A stretch of DNA of 42,097 nucleotides from Sphingomonadales bacterium 63-6 (GCA_001898545.1 MKUB01000173.1:19524-61620); one strand, 5' to 3'. Numbered from the stretch's first letter, positions 26,552 through 35,491 are shown. The notes: generated from the letters alone by a model not told the origin. Numbers and translations: made by a program.

Positions 26552-28138
26552 TTACCGCATCAGCCCGCCAATCAGATTGCGCACGAAACGCCCGGCCAGC
26601 GGCCCGGCAATATCCGTGGCGATGGAGCCTGCCGCCGCAGTCACCCCGGTCTTCATCGGGTCGGCGCGGGATTTGCGGCCGGTAATGCTCGCGGCGGCGA
26701 TGCTGGCGGCCGATCCCGCAACGGCGCCGGTCGCGCGCTTGGTCGCCTTGCCGAAGATCGCTCCCCAGATGGAGGTGCTGGTGCGTTCCCGCTTGTTCAC
26801 TTCCTCTTCGCCCTTCTGGGCCACTTCCTGCGCAGTGGCGGCGGCATCGGCAGCCTTTTGCGCCAGCACCTCTTGCGCGCTCTCGCGGTCGATCCGCTCG
26901 TCATATTTCCCGTCCACCGGGCTGATCGAGCGGATGATGGCGCGCTCCTTTTCCGTCACCGGGCCCAGACGGGAGCGGGGCGGCTTTACCAGTGTGCGCT
27001 GCACGACCGATGGCGCGCCATCTTCCATCAGGGTGGAAACCAGCGCCTCGCCTACTTTCAACTCGGTGATGGCCTGCGCCACATCCAGATCGGGGTTGAT
27101 GCGGAACGTCTCCGCCGCTGCCCTGATTGCCTTCTGGTCGCGCGGAGTGAAGGCGCGCAGGGCGTGCTGCACACGGTTGCCCAGCTGACCGGCCACTTCC
27201 TCGGGAATGTCGATCGGGTTCTGGGTGACGAAATAGACGCCCACGCCCTTGGAGCGGATCAGACGCACAACCTGTTCGATCTTGTCCTGCAGTGCCTTGG
27301 GTGCATCGTCGAACAGCAGGTGGGCCTCGTCGAAGAAGAACACCAGCTTCGGCTTTTCCGGATCGCCCACTTCGGGCAGCGACTCGAACAATTCGGCCAG
27401 CAGCCACAACAGGAAGGTGGCGTAGAGCTTGGGGCTGCGCATCAATTTGTCGGCGGCCAGCACGTTGATGTAGCCGCGCCCCTGATCGTCCACTTTCAGG
27501 AAATCATTTATCTCCAGCGCCGGTTCGCCGAAGAACTGCGCCCCGCCCTGGCTGTCCAGCGTCAGCAGGGCACGCTGGATCGTGCCCACGCTGGCCTTGG
27601 TGACATTGCCGTATTTCGCGGAAAGAGCCCCGGCATTTTCCGCCGCATGGGCCAGCATGGCCTGTAGATCCGCAAGATCCAGCAGCAGCAGCCCCTGTTC
27701 GTCGGCATAGCGGAACACGATGTTCAGCACGCCTTCCTGCGTTTCGTTGAGGTCCATCAGGCGGGCCAGCAGCAGCGGGCCCATTTCGCTGATCGTGGTG
27801 CGGATCGGGTGGCCCTGCTCGCCATAAAGATCCCAGAAAATCGCGGGGTTATCGGAATAGGCATAGTCATCCATGCCAAGTTCCTTTGCCCGCGCCTCCA
27901 GGCTGGCCGCGTTCTTGAATGTGGGCGATCCGGCCATGCAGATACCTGAAAGGTCGCCCTTCACATCGGCCACGAAGACGGGGACGCCCTCTGCCGAGAA
28001 GCTTTCCGCAATGCCCTGCAATGTCACCGTCTTGCCGGTGCCGGTCGCGCCGGCGATCAGCCCGTGGCGGTTGGCGCGCTTGAGGTTGAGGACCTGCCTT
28101 TCGCCATTGGCGCCCAGCCCGATGAAGATGTCTGCCAT
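26552..28138 (-). CDS. HerA-like ATPase, DUF853 family
   Basis: A 528-residue ATPase. Walker A is GATGTGKT near residue 30, followed by [12 protein letters not shown]; Walker B is [15 protein letters not shown], with the catalytic Glu. Then come [29 protein letters not shown] and later a hydrophobic, Gly/Ala-rich C-terminus ([19 protein letters not shown]). DUF853 (YjgR-type) proteins are helicase-like and of unknown function; the Gly/Ala tail could contact a membrane. It is divergent from the folate gene pabBC and transcribed alone. The second HerA-like gene in this window (3626-5098) belongs to a different subgroup. Confidence 0.9.
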   Translation of the reverse strand: MADIFIGLGANGERQVLNLKRANRHGLIAGATGTGKTVTLQGIAESFSAEGVPVFVADVKGDLSGICMAGSPTFKNAASLEARAKELGMDDYAYSDNPAIFWDLYGEQGHPIRTTISEMGPLLLARLMDLNETQEGVLNIVFRYADEQGLLLLDLADLQAMLAHAAENAGALSAKYGNVTKASVGTIQRALLTLDSQGGAQFFGEPALEINDFLKVDDQGRGYINVLAADKLMRSPKLYATFLLWLLAELFESLPEVGDPEKPKLVFFFDEAHLLFDDAPKALQDKIEQVVRLIRSKGVGVYFVTQNPIDIPEEVAGQLGNRVQHALRAFTPRDQKAIRAAAETFRINPDLDVAQAITELKVGEALVSTLMEDGAPSVVQRTLVKPPRSRLGPVTEKERAIIRSISPVDGKYDERIDRESAQEVLAQKAADAAATAQEVAQKGEEEVNKRERTSTSIWGAIFGKATKRATGAVAGSAASIAAASITGRKSRADPMKTGVTAAAGSIATDIAGPLAGRFVRNLIGGLMR

Positions 28139-28239
28139 GGCACTCCGGCTCCCTGAATTACTGACTTATGGTGATGCTGCCGCACTCGGGCGCGGTCAAG
28201 CGCTCGACTTGCGCGGGAAACTTACTAAAGCGGGGCCGC

Positions 28240-30048
28240 ATGGCCACGCGGCAACCCTTTATCCTGTTCGATGACGCGCGCGAGCACGGTGCGAGCGACG
28301 CGCAATTGTTCGAAAACCCGCGCGCGATCTTCGTCGCGCGCCGCCCGGAGGATGTGTCCGCCGTGCTCGAAGCGGCCGAGGCTGCCCGCCGCGAGCAGGG
28401 TGGAACGCTTGCCGGATATTTAGCCTATGAGGCCGGCCTCGCGCTGGAACCCCGGCTGATGCCGCGCGCTCAGGCGCGCACCGGGGCAGGCGGGCCGCTC
28501 GTCTGGCTGGCGCTGTTCGGCGATCCGCAGGTGATTCCCGCCGCCGATATGCCGCGCTGGCTGGCCGATCATGCCGGGGAGGGCCCGCCGCCCTCCATCG
28601 GGCCGATGCAGCCGCAGATTTCCACCGGCGCCTATATCGAGCAGTTCAATCGGCTGCAGGATGCGATCCAGGCTGGCGATATCTATCAGGCCAATTTCAC
28701 CATGCAGCTTTCCGGCTCCACGCGGGGCGATCCGCTGGCGCTCTATGCCGCGATTCGTCCTTCGGCCAATGCCGGTTATGGCGGGGTCATCTTCGACGGG
28801 TCGCACTGGCTGCTGTCGTTCAGCCCGGAACTGTTTTTCAGCCTGAAGGGCGATGCCGCCCGCTGCAAGCCGATGAAGGGCACGCGCCCCCGCGGGCGCG
28901 ACGCGGCAGAGGATGCCGCTTTGGCCGAAGAACTGGCCGCGTCGGTGAAGGACCGGGCCGAAAACCTGATGATCGTGGACCTGATGCGCAACGATGTCAG
29001 CCGCGTGGCGCTGGCGGGCACGGTGCGGGTGGAGCGGCCTTTCCAGGTCGAAACCTATCCCACGGTCCATACCATGACCACTACGGTCTGCGCGCAGTTG
29101 CAACCGGGGCTGGGCGCGATGGACATGATCCGCGCGCTGTTCCCTTGCGGTTCGATCACCGGCGCGCCCAAGATTCGCGCGATGGAACTGATCGACGAGA
29201 CGGAGCGCGATGTGCGCGGCCCCTATTGCGGCGCCATCGGCCGGATCGACGCCAATGGCGATGCCGCCTTCAACGTCGCCATCCGCACTATCCGCCTGAC
29301 GCCGGAGGAAAACGGCCGCGGCACGGCAGTGATGGGCGTGGGCGGGGCCATCGTGGCTGACAGTACCGCCATGTCCGAATGGCGCGAATGCCTGGTGAAG
29401 GCCGATTTCGTGCGGCAAGCCGCCGCCGGGTTCGACCTGATCGAGACGATGGGCTTCGATCCTGAAAAGGGCATTCCGCTGCTGGAACTCCATCTGGAAC
29501 GACTGAAGGCCAGCGCTGCCGAACTGGGCTTCGCTTTTGACCGCCATGCGGCGCGCAACCAGATTCAGGCCCTGTGCTTCGAACTGGAAGAGCCTGCCAA
29601 GCTGCGCCTGTTGCTGGCGCGCGGCGGGGCGACCACGCTGGAAACCGGGCCGATGCCCGCGCCGCCCGCCGGGCCCATGCGCTGCGCGCTGGTGCCCCTG
29701 CCGGTGGTAACCGGGGACTGGCGCCTGCGCCACAAATCCACCGACCGGGCCTTTTATGAAATGGCCTTCGACCTCGCCAAGCGGGCAGGCGCGAATGAGG
29801 CATTGCTGCTGCGCGATGACGGGCTGCTGACCGAAGGCAGCTTCACCAGCATCTTCGTGGAGCGGGATGGTATGTTGCTAACCCCGCCGCTCAGGCTGGG
29901 CCTGCTGCCGGGCGTGCTGCGCCGCCATCTGATCGAGGAAGGCAAGGCGATAGAGGCGGAACTGACCGTGGCCGATCTGGCCGATGGCTTCCTGCTGGGC
30001 AATGCCACGCGCGGGCTGATGGCCGCGCAATTGATGGGGAATGATTGA
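28240..30048 (+). CDS. pabB: Fused aminodeoxychorismate synthase component I / aminodeoxychorismate lyase (PabB-PabC)
   Basis: A 602-residue two-domain enzyme for p-aminobenzoate in folate synthesis. The chorismate-binding domain (about 100-380) has the PabB-type PCGSITGAPKIRAMELIDE and the YCGAIGRI segment. From about 390 on is a class IV PLP domain that converts aminodeoxychorismate to PABA and pyruvate; its lysine is probably in RHKSTDRAF, and the DDGLLTEGSFTSIF motif follows. I chose the ATG at 28240, which begins MATRQPFILFDD; the 24 residues before it in the open frame are unconvincing. A glutamine amidotransferase (PabA) is not in the window. Its stop shares one base with the next start (TGATG). 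Confidence 0.92.
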   Translation: MATRQPFILFDDAREHGASDAQLFENPRAIFVARRPEDVSAVLEAAEAARREQGGTLAGYLAYEAGLALEPRLMPRAQARTGAGGPLVWLALFGDPQVIPAADMPRWLADHAGEGPPPSIGPMQPQISTGAYIEQFNRLQDAIQAGDIYQANFTMQLSGSTRGDPLALYAAIRPSANAGYGGVIFDGSHWLLSFSPELFFSLKGDAARCKPMKGTRPRGRDAAEDAALAEELAASVKDRAENLMIVDLMRNDVSRVALAGTVRVERPFQVETYPTVHTMTTTVCAQLQPGLGAMDMIRALFPCGSITGAPKIRAMELIDETERDVRGPYCGAIGRIDANGDAAFNVAIRTIRLTPEENGRGTAVMGVGGAIVADSTAMSEWRECLVKADFVRQAAAGFDLIETMGFDPEKGIPLLELHLERLKASAAELGFAFDRHAARNQIQALCFELEEPAKLRLLLARGGATTLETGPMPAPPAGPMRCALVPLPVVTGDWRLRHKSTDRAFYEMAFDLAKRAGANEALLLRDDGLLTEGSFTSIFVERDGMLLTPPLRLGLLPGVLRRHLIEEGKAIEAELTVADLADGFLLGNATRGLMAAQLMGND

Positions 30049-31223
30049 TGCCCTCGCCGCATATTTCGCAGGCGCTCCAGCGGGTCGAACCCTCGCGCAC
30101 CACTGCGATGACCGACCGCGCAACCGAATTGCGGGAACAGGGGCGGGACATCATCTCGCTATCCGTCGGCGAGCCCGATTTCCCCACTCCCGCCCATGTG
30201 ATCGACGCCGCCAAGGCCGCGCTGGATGCCGGGCAGACGAAATATACCCCCGTCACCGGCACGATGCGTCTGAAACAGGCCGCTGCGCTGCATTTCAAAC
30301 GCGACCTGGGGATCGATGCCGATCCGAAGAATGTGATCGTCAGCGCAGGCGGCAAGCAGTCGATCTTCCACGCCCTGCTGGCAACGGTCAGCGCGGGCGA
30401 TGAAGTGATCGTGCCTGCCCCCTGGTGGGTCAGTTATCCGCAGATCATCCGCTTTGCCGGTGGCCGCGTGGTTCCGCTTATCACCCATGCGCAGAATAAT
30501 TTCCGCTTCACTCCCGGCGATGTCGAGGCGCTGATCACGCCGCAGACCCAGTGGCTGATGCTCAACAGCCCCGGCAATCCCACCGGCGCGGTCTATCCGG
30601 CGGAAATGCTGCTGGGCATTGGGGAAGTGCTGCGCCGCCATCCGCGCGTGCTGGTCCTGTCGGACGATATTTATTCGCCGCTGATCTACACCGGCCAGCC
30701 CCATGCCACGCTGGCCAATCTCTGCCCCGATCTGGCGGACCGTATCTGCACCGTATCGGGCGTGTCCAAGAGCCACGCGATGACCGGCTTCCGTATCGGC
30801 GTGGCCACCGGGCCCGAATGGCTGATTTCGGCCATGGGGCGGCTCCAGTCGCATAGCTCCGGCAATCCCGCCTCAATCAGTCAGGCCGCCGCTGTCGCTG
30901 CCTTTGAAGGGCCGCAGGACTTCCTGCAGGACTGGCGCGAGTGCTTCCGCGCGCGGCGGGATAGGGTGGTGAGCGCGATCAACGCCATCCCCGGCCTTTC
31001 GACCCCGGTGCCCGATGGCGCCTTTTATTGCTTCATCGATGCCAGCGCATGGATGGACCGCTTTGGTGATGATGAAGGATTGGCGATGCACCTGCTCGAT
31101 CATGGCGTGGCAGTAGTCGCTGCCTCGGCCTTTGGCGGAAAGGACGGCTTCCGCATCAGCTTTGCCGCCGACGATGCGGTACTGGCGGAAGCCATGCGGC
31201 GAATCGCCGGGGCGCTGGCATGA
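30048..31223 (+). CDS. Class I pyridoxal-phosphate aminotransferase
   Basis: A 391-residue fold type I aminotransferase close to bacterial aspartate/prephenate types. Features are SVGEPDFPTP, YTPVTGTMRLKQ, NSPGNPTGAVYP, the PLP-binding lysine in SGVSKSHAMTGFRIG, and FRISFAADDAVLAEAM near the end. The ATG at 30048 overlaps the pabBC stop by one base; a TTG three bases upstream is the longer alternative. Family members act on aspartate, tyrosine or other 2-oxo acids; substrate cannot be settled. It is translationally coupled to its neighbours, and its stop overlaps the pseudouridine synthase start by four bases. Confidence 0.9.
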   Translation: MPSPHISQALQRVEPSRTTAMTDRATELREQGRDIISLSVGEPDFPTPAHVIDAAKAALDAGQTKYTPVTGTMRLKQAAALHFKRDLGIDADPKNVIVSAGGKQSIFHALLATVSAGDEVIVPAPWWVSYPQIIRFAGGRVVPLITHAQNNFRFTPGDVEALITPQTQWLMLNSPGNPTGAVYPAEMLLGIGEVLRRHPRVLVLSDDIYSPLIYTGQPHATLANLCPDLADRICTVSGVSKSHAMTGFRIGVATGPEWLISAMGRLQSHSSGNPASISQAAAVAAFEGPQDFLQDWRECFRARRDRVVSAINAIPGLSTPVPDGAFYCFIDASAWMDRFGDDEGLAMHLLDHGVAVVAASAFGGKDGFRISFAADDAVLAEAMRRIAGALA

Positions 31224-31900
31224 GCGCGCGCGTGAATCTGGCCGATCGCATCCTGTTCGAGGATGCCGAAGCATTGGTGATCGACAAGCCGGGCGGCCTG
31301 CCCCTGGACCGGCCGCGTGCCGGGGGCGAATCGCTGGACGATCATCTGGGCGAGCTGCGACTGGGCTTCCAGCGCGCGCCCGCGGCTGCGCATCGGCTGG
31401 ACATGGATACGTCCGGCTGCCTGCTGCTGGCCCGCAATCCCAAGGCACTGAAGCGATTCTCCCTGGCGTTCGAGGAACGGCGGGTTGAGAAGACCTATCT
31501 CGGCATTCTGGCCGGGGAAGTGGCGGAAGAGGAAGGCACAGTGGAACTGTCCCTCTCCAAGATCAGCAGTGCGGCCGATGGCTGGCGCATGATTCCCGCA
31601 CGCAAGGGAAAGCCTGCCATCACGCATTGGCGGCGAATCGCCGTGCAGAACGGTGTGACGCTGGTGGAGTTCAAACCCGTGACCGGGCGCACGCACCAGA
31701 TTCGCGTCCATGCGGCATCGGGCATCGGCTTCCCGCTGGTGGGCGATCCCGTTTACGGCAAACGCGATTCGCGCGTGAAGCGGACCATGCTGCACGCCTC
31801 TGCCTTGATGCTGGCGCGGGAAGGGAAGGAACCCATCTCCGCCAATGCACCGATGCCCGCCGATTTTGCCGTGTTCGGCTTTACCGGCGGCGATGACTGA
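31220..31900 (+). CDS. RluA-family RNA pseudouridine synthase
   Basis: A 226-residue pseudouridine synthase. The catalytic Asp is in AAHRLDMDTSGCLL (HRLDxxTSG), followed by KTYLGILAG and the VTGRTHQIRVH motif typical of the RluA group. No N-terminal S4 domain is present. The target uridine in rRNA or tRNA cannot be named from sequence; RluA or TruC type are possible. It overlaps the preceding aminotransferase (ATGA) and the following arfB start (8 bases), so all are cotranscribed. Confidence 0.9.
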   Translation: MSARVNLADRILFEDAEALVIDKPGGLPLDRPRAGGESLDDHLGELRLGFQRAPAAAHRLDMDTSGCLLLARNPKALKRFSLAFEERRVEKTYLGILAGEVAEEEGTVELSLSKISSAADGWRMIPARKGKPAITHWRRIAVQNGVTLVEFKPVTGRTHQIRVHAASGIGFPLVGDPVYGKRDSRVKRTMLHASALMLAREGKEPISANAPMPADFAVFGFTGGDD

Positions 31901-32303
31901 GGACGATCTGGTCCACCGGGCCTTGGCGCTGGCGGAGGAAAGCTTCATCGCCGCATCCGGCCCCGGCGGGCAGAACGTCAACAAGGTGGCCACTGCCGTC
32001 CAGCTGCGAGTGAATGTCTTCGCGCTGCGTCTTACTCCGCCGGTATTCCACCGTTTGAAGGATCTGGCGGGCAGCCGGATGAACGCGAAGGGCGAGATCG
32101 TGATCGCGGCGCGCAATCATCGCACACAGGAAATGAACCGCGCCGATGCCCGCGCGCGACTCACCCAGCTGCTGGAAGAGGCCCAGCGCGAGCCCAAGAA
32201 ACGCGCCAAGAGCCGCCTGAATCGCATCGGCAAGGAGGCGCGCCTGCAATCCAAGAAGAAGCGCGGCAGCGTAAAGGCCGGGCGCGGCAAGGTGGAGTGG
32301 TAG
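31893..32303 (+). CDS. arfB: Peptidyl-tRNA hydrolase ArfB (class I release factor-like)
   Basis: A 136-residue rescue factor. The GGQ motif sits in AASGPGGQNVNKVATAVQL and the C-terminal tail is strongly basic (KKRAKSRLNRIGKEARLQ), as needed to enter the mRNA channel of stalled ribosomes. It hydrolyses peptidyl-tRNA on non-stop complexes in a backup to trans-translation. Length matches ArfB rather than a full release factor. The start at 31893 (MTEDDLVHRAL) overlaps the pseudouridine synthase end by eight bases; the longer frame is out of place. It is the last gene of the pabBC operon. An inverted repeat follows immediately. Confidence 0.92.
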   Translation: MTEDDLVHRALALAEESFIAASGPGGQNVNKVATAVQLRVNVFALRLTPPVFHRLKDLAGSRMNAKGEIVIAARNHRTQEMNRADARARLTQLLEEAQREPKKRAKSRLNRIGKEARLQSKKKRGSVKAGRGKVEW

Positions 32304-32305
32304 AA

Positions 32306-32370
32306 TGGCACCGCCGCGCTTGACTTTCGGCCACTTCTGACGCAATGGCCGCCCCCTGTAGGCGGTGCCA
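32306..32370. repeat. 10-bp inverted repeat with nested stem, arfB-rpmG gap
   Basis: Outer arms TGGCACCGCC (32306-32315) and GGCGGTGCCA (32361-32370) are perfect complements; an inner CGGCCA/TGGCCG pair (32328-32333, 32346-32351) nests within. It may be the arfB terminator or the rpmG leader structure. A T-rich stretch (TTTGTTGTTTT) begins about 10 bases after the right arm. Confidence 0.6.
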
Positions 32371-32429
32371 CGCGCACCGCTTTGTTGTTTTGGCCCGCTG
32401 TGGCCATCAGAGAGATTTAGGATAGAGCC

Positions 32430-32597
32430 ATGGCGAAGCCCGCAACCGTCAAGATCCGGCTGGTCTCCACCGCCGACACCGGTTTCTTCTATGTGACCAA
32501 GAAGAATCCCCGCAACACGACCGAAAAGTTTAGCTTCCGCAAGTACGATCCGGTTGCTCGCAAGCATGTCGAGTTCAAGGAAGCCAAGATCAAGTAA
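32430..32597 (+). CDS. rpmG: 50S ribosomal protein L33
   Basis: A 55-residue ribosomal protein. It starts [18 protein letters not shown], with the conserved [15 protein letters not shown] core and [12 protein letters not shown] ending, all typical of the L33 type lacking the zinc-binding cysteines. It has no cysteine, so it is the zinc-independent form. It is preceded by a structured 126-base gap and followed after 63 bases by lolA, without a visible terminator. Confidence 0.97.
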   Translation: MAKPATVKIRLVSTADTGFFYVTKKNPRNTTEKFSFRKYDPVARKHVEFKEAKIK

Positions 32598-32660
32598 GCT
32601 GGATTCCGGCTTGCTCCGGAATTCACGCACAGTTCAAGCCTTCGTGCTAACAGGCCGGGC

Positions 32661-33326
32661 ATGAACATGATCTCTGCATTTTCGAAGAGCGCCATCCGCC
32701 CGGTTATTGCCGGTGCGCTGGCGCTCGCCGTGCCTGCGCTGGCACTGGCCCCCGCCCTTCCCGCAGCCGCCGCTACCGATGCACGGCTCGATCAGGCAGT
32801 GGGCGCTTTGCGCGCGATCTCTACGCTCAAGGCCAACTTCACCCAGACGGACCGTAACGGCCAGCGGGTGCAGGGCGTGCTTTCGCTCAAGCAGCCGGGC
32901 AAGATTCGCTTCGAATATGAAAAGGGCGTCAACCTGCTGATCGTCGGCAATGGCAGTTCGCTGACCATGATCGACTATGATGTGGCGCAGGTGCAGCGCT
33001 GGCCGATCAAGAATTCGCCGCTCGGCGCCCTGCTCGATCCCAAGCGGGACGTGGCCAAGTTCGGCAAGGTGCAGCCCACCTCCAGCCCCGATGTGATCAG
33101 CATCGAGGTGAAGGACCCGGGCAAGCCCGAATATGGTGTTATCACGCTGATCTTCGTGAAAAAGCCGGGCGCGCCCGGTGGGCTTGAACTGGTCAGCTGG
33201 GTAGCCCTCGATTCGCAGAATCAACGCACCACGGTGCGGCTGTCCGATCAGCGTTACGGAGTCGCGATTCCCGACTCGACGTTCAAGTGGCGTGATCCTC
33301 GCGTAACGACTCGTCGCCCCGGCTAA
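32661..33326 (+). CDS. lolA: Outer membrane lipoprotein carrier LolA
   Basis: A 221-residue periplasmic chaperone that ferries lipoproteins from the LolCDE complex to the outer membrane. A signal peptide spans about residues 1-37 (hydrophobic ALALAVPALALAPALPAAAA). The mature protein shows the LolA pattern LRAISTLKANFTQTDRNGQ, GKIRFEYEKG, and the late TTVRLSDQRYGVAIPDSTFKW segment. Length is normal. A small hairpin CGGCT/AGCCG follows the stop at 33328-33345. The next 300 bases have no protein gene. Confidence 0.93.
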   Translation: MNMISAFSKSAIRPVIAGALALAVPALALAPALPAAAATDARLDQAVGALRAISTLKANFTQTDRNGQRVQGVLSLKQPGKIRFEYEKGVNLLIVGNGSSLTMIDYDVAQVQRWPIKNSPLGALLDPKRDVAKFGKVQPTSSPDVISIEVKDPGKPEYGVITLIFVKKPGAPGGLELVSWVALDSQNQRTTVRLSDQRYGVAIPDSTFKWRDPRVTTRRPG

Positions 33327-33345
33327 ACGGCTCGGCAACAAGCCG

Positions 33346-33545
33346 AAACCTGCCTGCGATGAACTGCCCGAACCTGTTCAGGAGGGAGCAAGCTGGGGTC
33401 GCCTAAAACAGTCTCACAAGGCGGCGCGAGGAGGGTTTCCCCCCTGTTGCCCTGACCTCCGCCAAGCAAGCCGCCTTGCAGCGTGACGAACGCTCAAACG
33501 GAACCCTCGTCCCAATGCCCCCGGGACGAGGGTTCTTTTTGTTTG
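33346..33545 (+). ncRNA. Candidate structured small RNA between lolA and xth
   Basis: About 200 non-coding bases that read like an RNA gene. A perfect 9-bp stem CAAGGCGGC/GCCGCCTTG (33417-33425, 33470-33478) encloses a C-rich inner region with CCCCCCT and ACCTCC; a smaller AGCGT/ACGCT hairpin follows; a strong intrinsic terminator closes it. AGGAGGG occurs twice (33380, 33429) in purine-rich segments. No promoter was pinned. SRP RNA was considered: the segment around 33368-33400 resembles part of it but lacks the GGAA tetraloop hairpin. 6S, tmRNA and RNase P do not fit what I can check. The 5' end is a guess. Confidence 0.5.
33501..33545 (+). terminator. Strong intrinsic terminator downstream of lolA
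   Basis: A perfect 13-bp stem GAACCCTCGTCCC/GGGACGAGGGTTC with a 9-base loop, followed by TTTTTG and TTTG. It closes the non-coding region and lies 80 bases before xth. Confidence 0.92.
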
Positions 33546-33625
33546 TGCTTCCCGGCAGTGCCTAGGGCCTGTTGCAGCACCCTCGCCCTTGCCGCCCCGT
33601 GCCATCCCCCCTATCTCCCCCGGCC

Positions 33626-34420
33626 ATGGTCAAGATAGCTTCCTGGAACATCAATTCGGTGCGCCTGCGCATGCCGATCGTCGAACGCTTCCTGCAGGAG
33701 GAGGCGCCCGATGTGCTGTGCCTGCAGGAGATCAAGACGATCGAGGAAAGCTTCCCGCACAAGGCATTCGAAGAGCTGGGCTATACCTATCGCGCGATCC
33801 ACGGGCAGAAGGGCTATCACGGCGTCGCGACGGTCAGCCGCATTCCCTTGCGTGAATTTTCGCGGCATGACTGGCAGGACAATGGCGAGGCGCGCCATGT
33901 GGGCGTGGAACTGCTCGGGCCGGGCCAGGGCATGATTCTTGAGAACGTCTATATTCCCGCTGGCGGGGACGAGCCGGACCGCACGATCAATCCCAAGTTC
34001 GGGCAGAAACTCGATTTCTTCGAGCGGATGACCCGCTGGGCCGATAAAGTGGACAGACCCACTCTGATTGTGGGCGATTTCAACGTTGCCCCGCTGGAAT
34101 GCGATGTGTGGAATCACAAGCAATTGCTCAAGGTGGTCAGCCACACCCCCATCGAGGTCGAAACCCTGCAACGCTTCAAGGATGCGCATGGCTGGGTGGA
34201 TATCGGGCGGGAGCTGATCAAGGCGCCCGAACGCTATTACAGCTGGTGGAGCTATCGCTCGCCGGATTGGAAGGCCAATGATCGCGGCCGTCGGCTGGAC
34301 CATATGTGGGCCTCGCCCGACCTCGCAGCGCAGGCCACCGCCCATTCGGTGCGCGAGGATGCGCGCGACTGGGAAAAGCCGAGCGACCATGTGCCGCTGA
34401 TCACGGAGTTCTCGCTCTGA
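33626..34420 (+). CDS. xth: Exodeoxyribonuclease III
   Basis: A 264-residue exonuclease/AP endonuclease of base excision repair. The motifs MVKIASWNINSVRLR, LCLQEIK (metal-binding Glu), IVGDFNVAPL (DxN), WWSYRS and SDHVPLITEF (catalytic Asp-His) are all present. Length is normal. The ATG at 33626 is used; the longest frame adds 18 residues without a ribosome site. The stop overlaps the proposed CTG start of ribA. Confidence 0.95.
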   Translation: MVKIASWNINSVRLRMPIVERFLQEEAPDVLCLQEIKTIEESFPHKAFEELGYTYRAIHGQKGYHGVATVSRIPLREFSRHDWQDNGEARHVGVELLGPGQGMILENVYIPAGGDEPDRTINPKFGQKLDFFERMTRWADKVDRPTLIVGDFNVAPLECDVWNHKQLLKVVSHTPIEVETLQRFKDAHGWVDIGRELIKAPERYYSWWSYRSPDWKANDRGRRLDHMWASPDLAAQATAHSVREDARDWEKPSDHVPLITEFSL

Positions 34421-35481
34421 CACAACCCTCGCCCTCGCGCCGGGCCGCGCAGGCAGTGGATGCCCTGCGCCACGGCTGGCCGCTGGCGATGGAGGGCGGT
34501 CCCCTGCTGCTGCCCGTGGAAACCGCCATTGCGCCAGAGGCATCCTCGCGCCTGATGCTGATTTCCGCGGCCCGCGCCGCCACGCTGAAGCTGGCGAACC
34601 AGCGCGAGGCGGCAGAGCCCCATGCGCCGGTCCTGATGCGCGGTGCCGAGCCTTTCGGTCTAGCCGCCGCCCTGCCCATTGCAGACCCTTCGCTGGACCT
34701 TTCAGCGCCGCTCAAGGGCCCCTTCCTGGCCGAGCATCTCGGCTGGCGGGAAGCCGCCGCCGCCGCGCTGGAACTGGCGCGGATCGCAGGCATTCTTCCC
34801 GCTTTTCTGGTGGATCCGGAAAATGCCGGGGAGGCCCAGCCGGTCACCCCTGCCGATGTGGCCGCTCTGGCCGATGCGCAGCGCCTGTCCATCGCCACGC
34901 GAGCGCGCCTGCCGGTTTCGGCCAGCGAGGATGCGGAGATCGTCGCCTTCCGCAGCGCGGACGATCTGCGTGAGCATGTCGCGCTGGTGATCGGCCAGCA
35001 AAATGCGGACCGCCCGCCGCTGGTGCGGCTTCATTCGGAATGCCTGACCGGGGATATTCTCGGCAGCCTCAAATGCGATTGCGGGCCGCAGCTCGACGCC
35101 GCGCTCCACGCCATGGCGCATGAGGCACAGGCAGGGGGCTGGGGCGTGCTGCTCTATCTGCGGCAGGAAGGGCGCGGGATCGGCCTGGTCAACAAGCTGC
35201 GCGCCTATCGGCTGCAGGACCAGGGCTTCGATACGCTGGAGGCGAATCGCCGACTGGGCTTCCCCGAGGAAGCCCGCGATTTTGCGACGGCGGCGCGGAT
35301 GCTGGACCTGCTGGGTGTGCCTAGTGTGCGGCTGATGACGAACAACCCAGAGAAGGTGGCTGCGCTTTCAGCAGCGGGGGTCCATGTGATCGAACGCGTG
35401 CCCCACCAATTGCCCGCCAATCCGCATAACCAACGCTATCTCGACACCAAGCGCGACGGCGCGGGGCATTTGCTGGTTTAG
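34417..35481 (+). CDS. ribA: GTP cyclohydrolase II (RibA-like, with N-terminal domain)
   Basis: A 354-residue protein from the proposed start. The C-terminal 200 residues are GTP cyclohydrolase II: three zinc cysteines in ECLTGDILGSLKCDCG, the RQEGRGIGLVNKLRAY motif and the MTNNPEKV end; it opens the GTP ring in riboflavin synthesis. The N-terminal 160 residues resemble a degenerate DHBP-synthase-like domain (HGWPLAMEGG), so the fused activity may be lost. The start is unusual: no ATG, GTG or TTG lies at the family N-terminus, but a CTG at 34417 overlaps the xth stop (CTGA) and has GGAG with 8-base spacing. Alternatives are GTG 34456 and ATG 34489, which have weak or no ribosome sites. Confidence 0.88.
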   Translation: MTQPSPSRRAAQAVDALRHGWPLAMEGGPLLLPVETAIAPEASSRLMLISAARAATLKLANQREAAEPHAPVLMRGAEPFGLAAALPIADPSLDLSAPLKGPFLAEHLGWREAAAAALELARIAGILPAFLVDPENAGEAQPVTPADVAALADAQRLSIATRARLPVSASEDAEIVAFRSADDLREHVALVIGQQNADRPPLVRLHSECLTGDILGSLKCDCGPQLDAALHAMAHEAQAGGWGVLLYLRQEGRGIGLVNKLRAYRLQDQGFDTLEANRRLGFPEEARDFATAARMLDLLGVPSVRLMTNNPEKVAALSAAGVHVIERVPHQLPANPHNQRYLDTKRDGAGHLLV

Positions 35482-35491
35482 GCGCGCCTTG

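Noticed and set aside
33361-33400. SRP (4.5S) RNA
   Set aside because: CAGG and AGGGAGCA are present, but the CCxGGAAGG tetraloop stem that SRP RNA needs is missing, and the flanks do not pair as in a single long hairpin.
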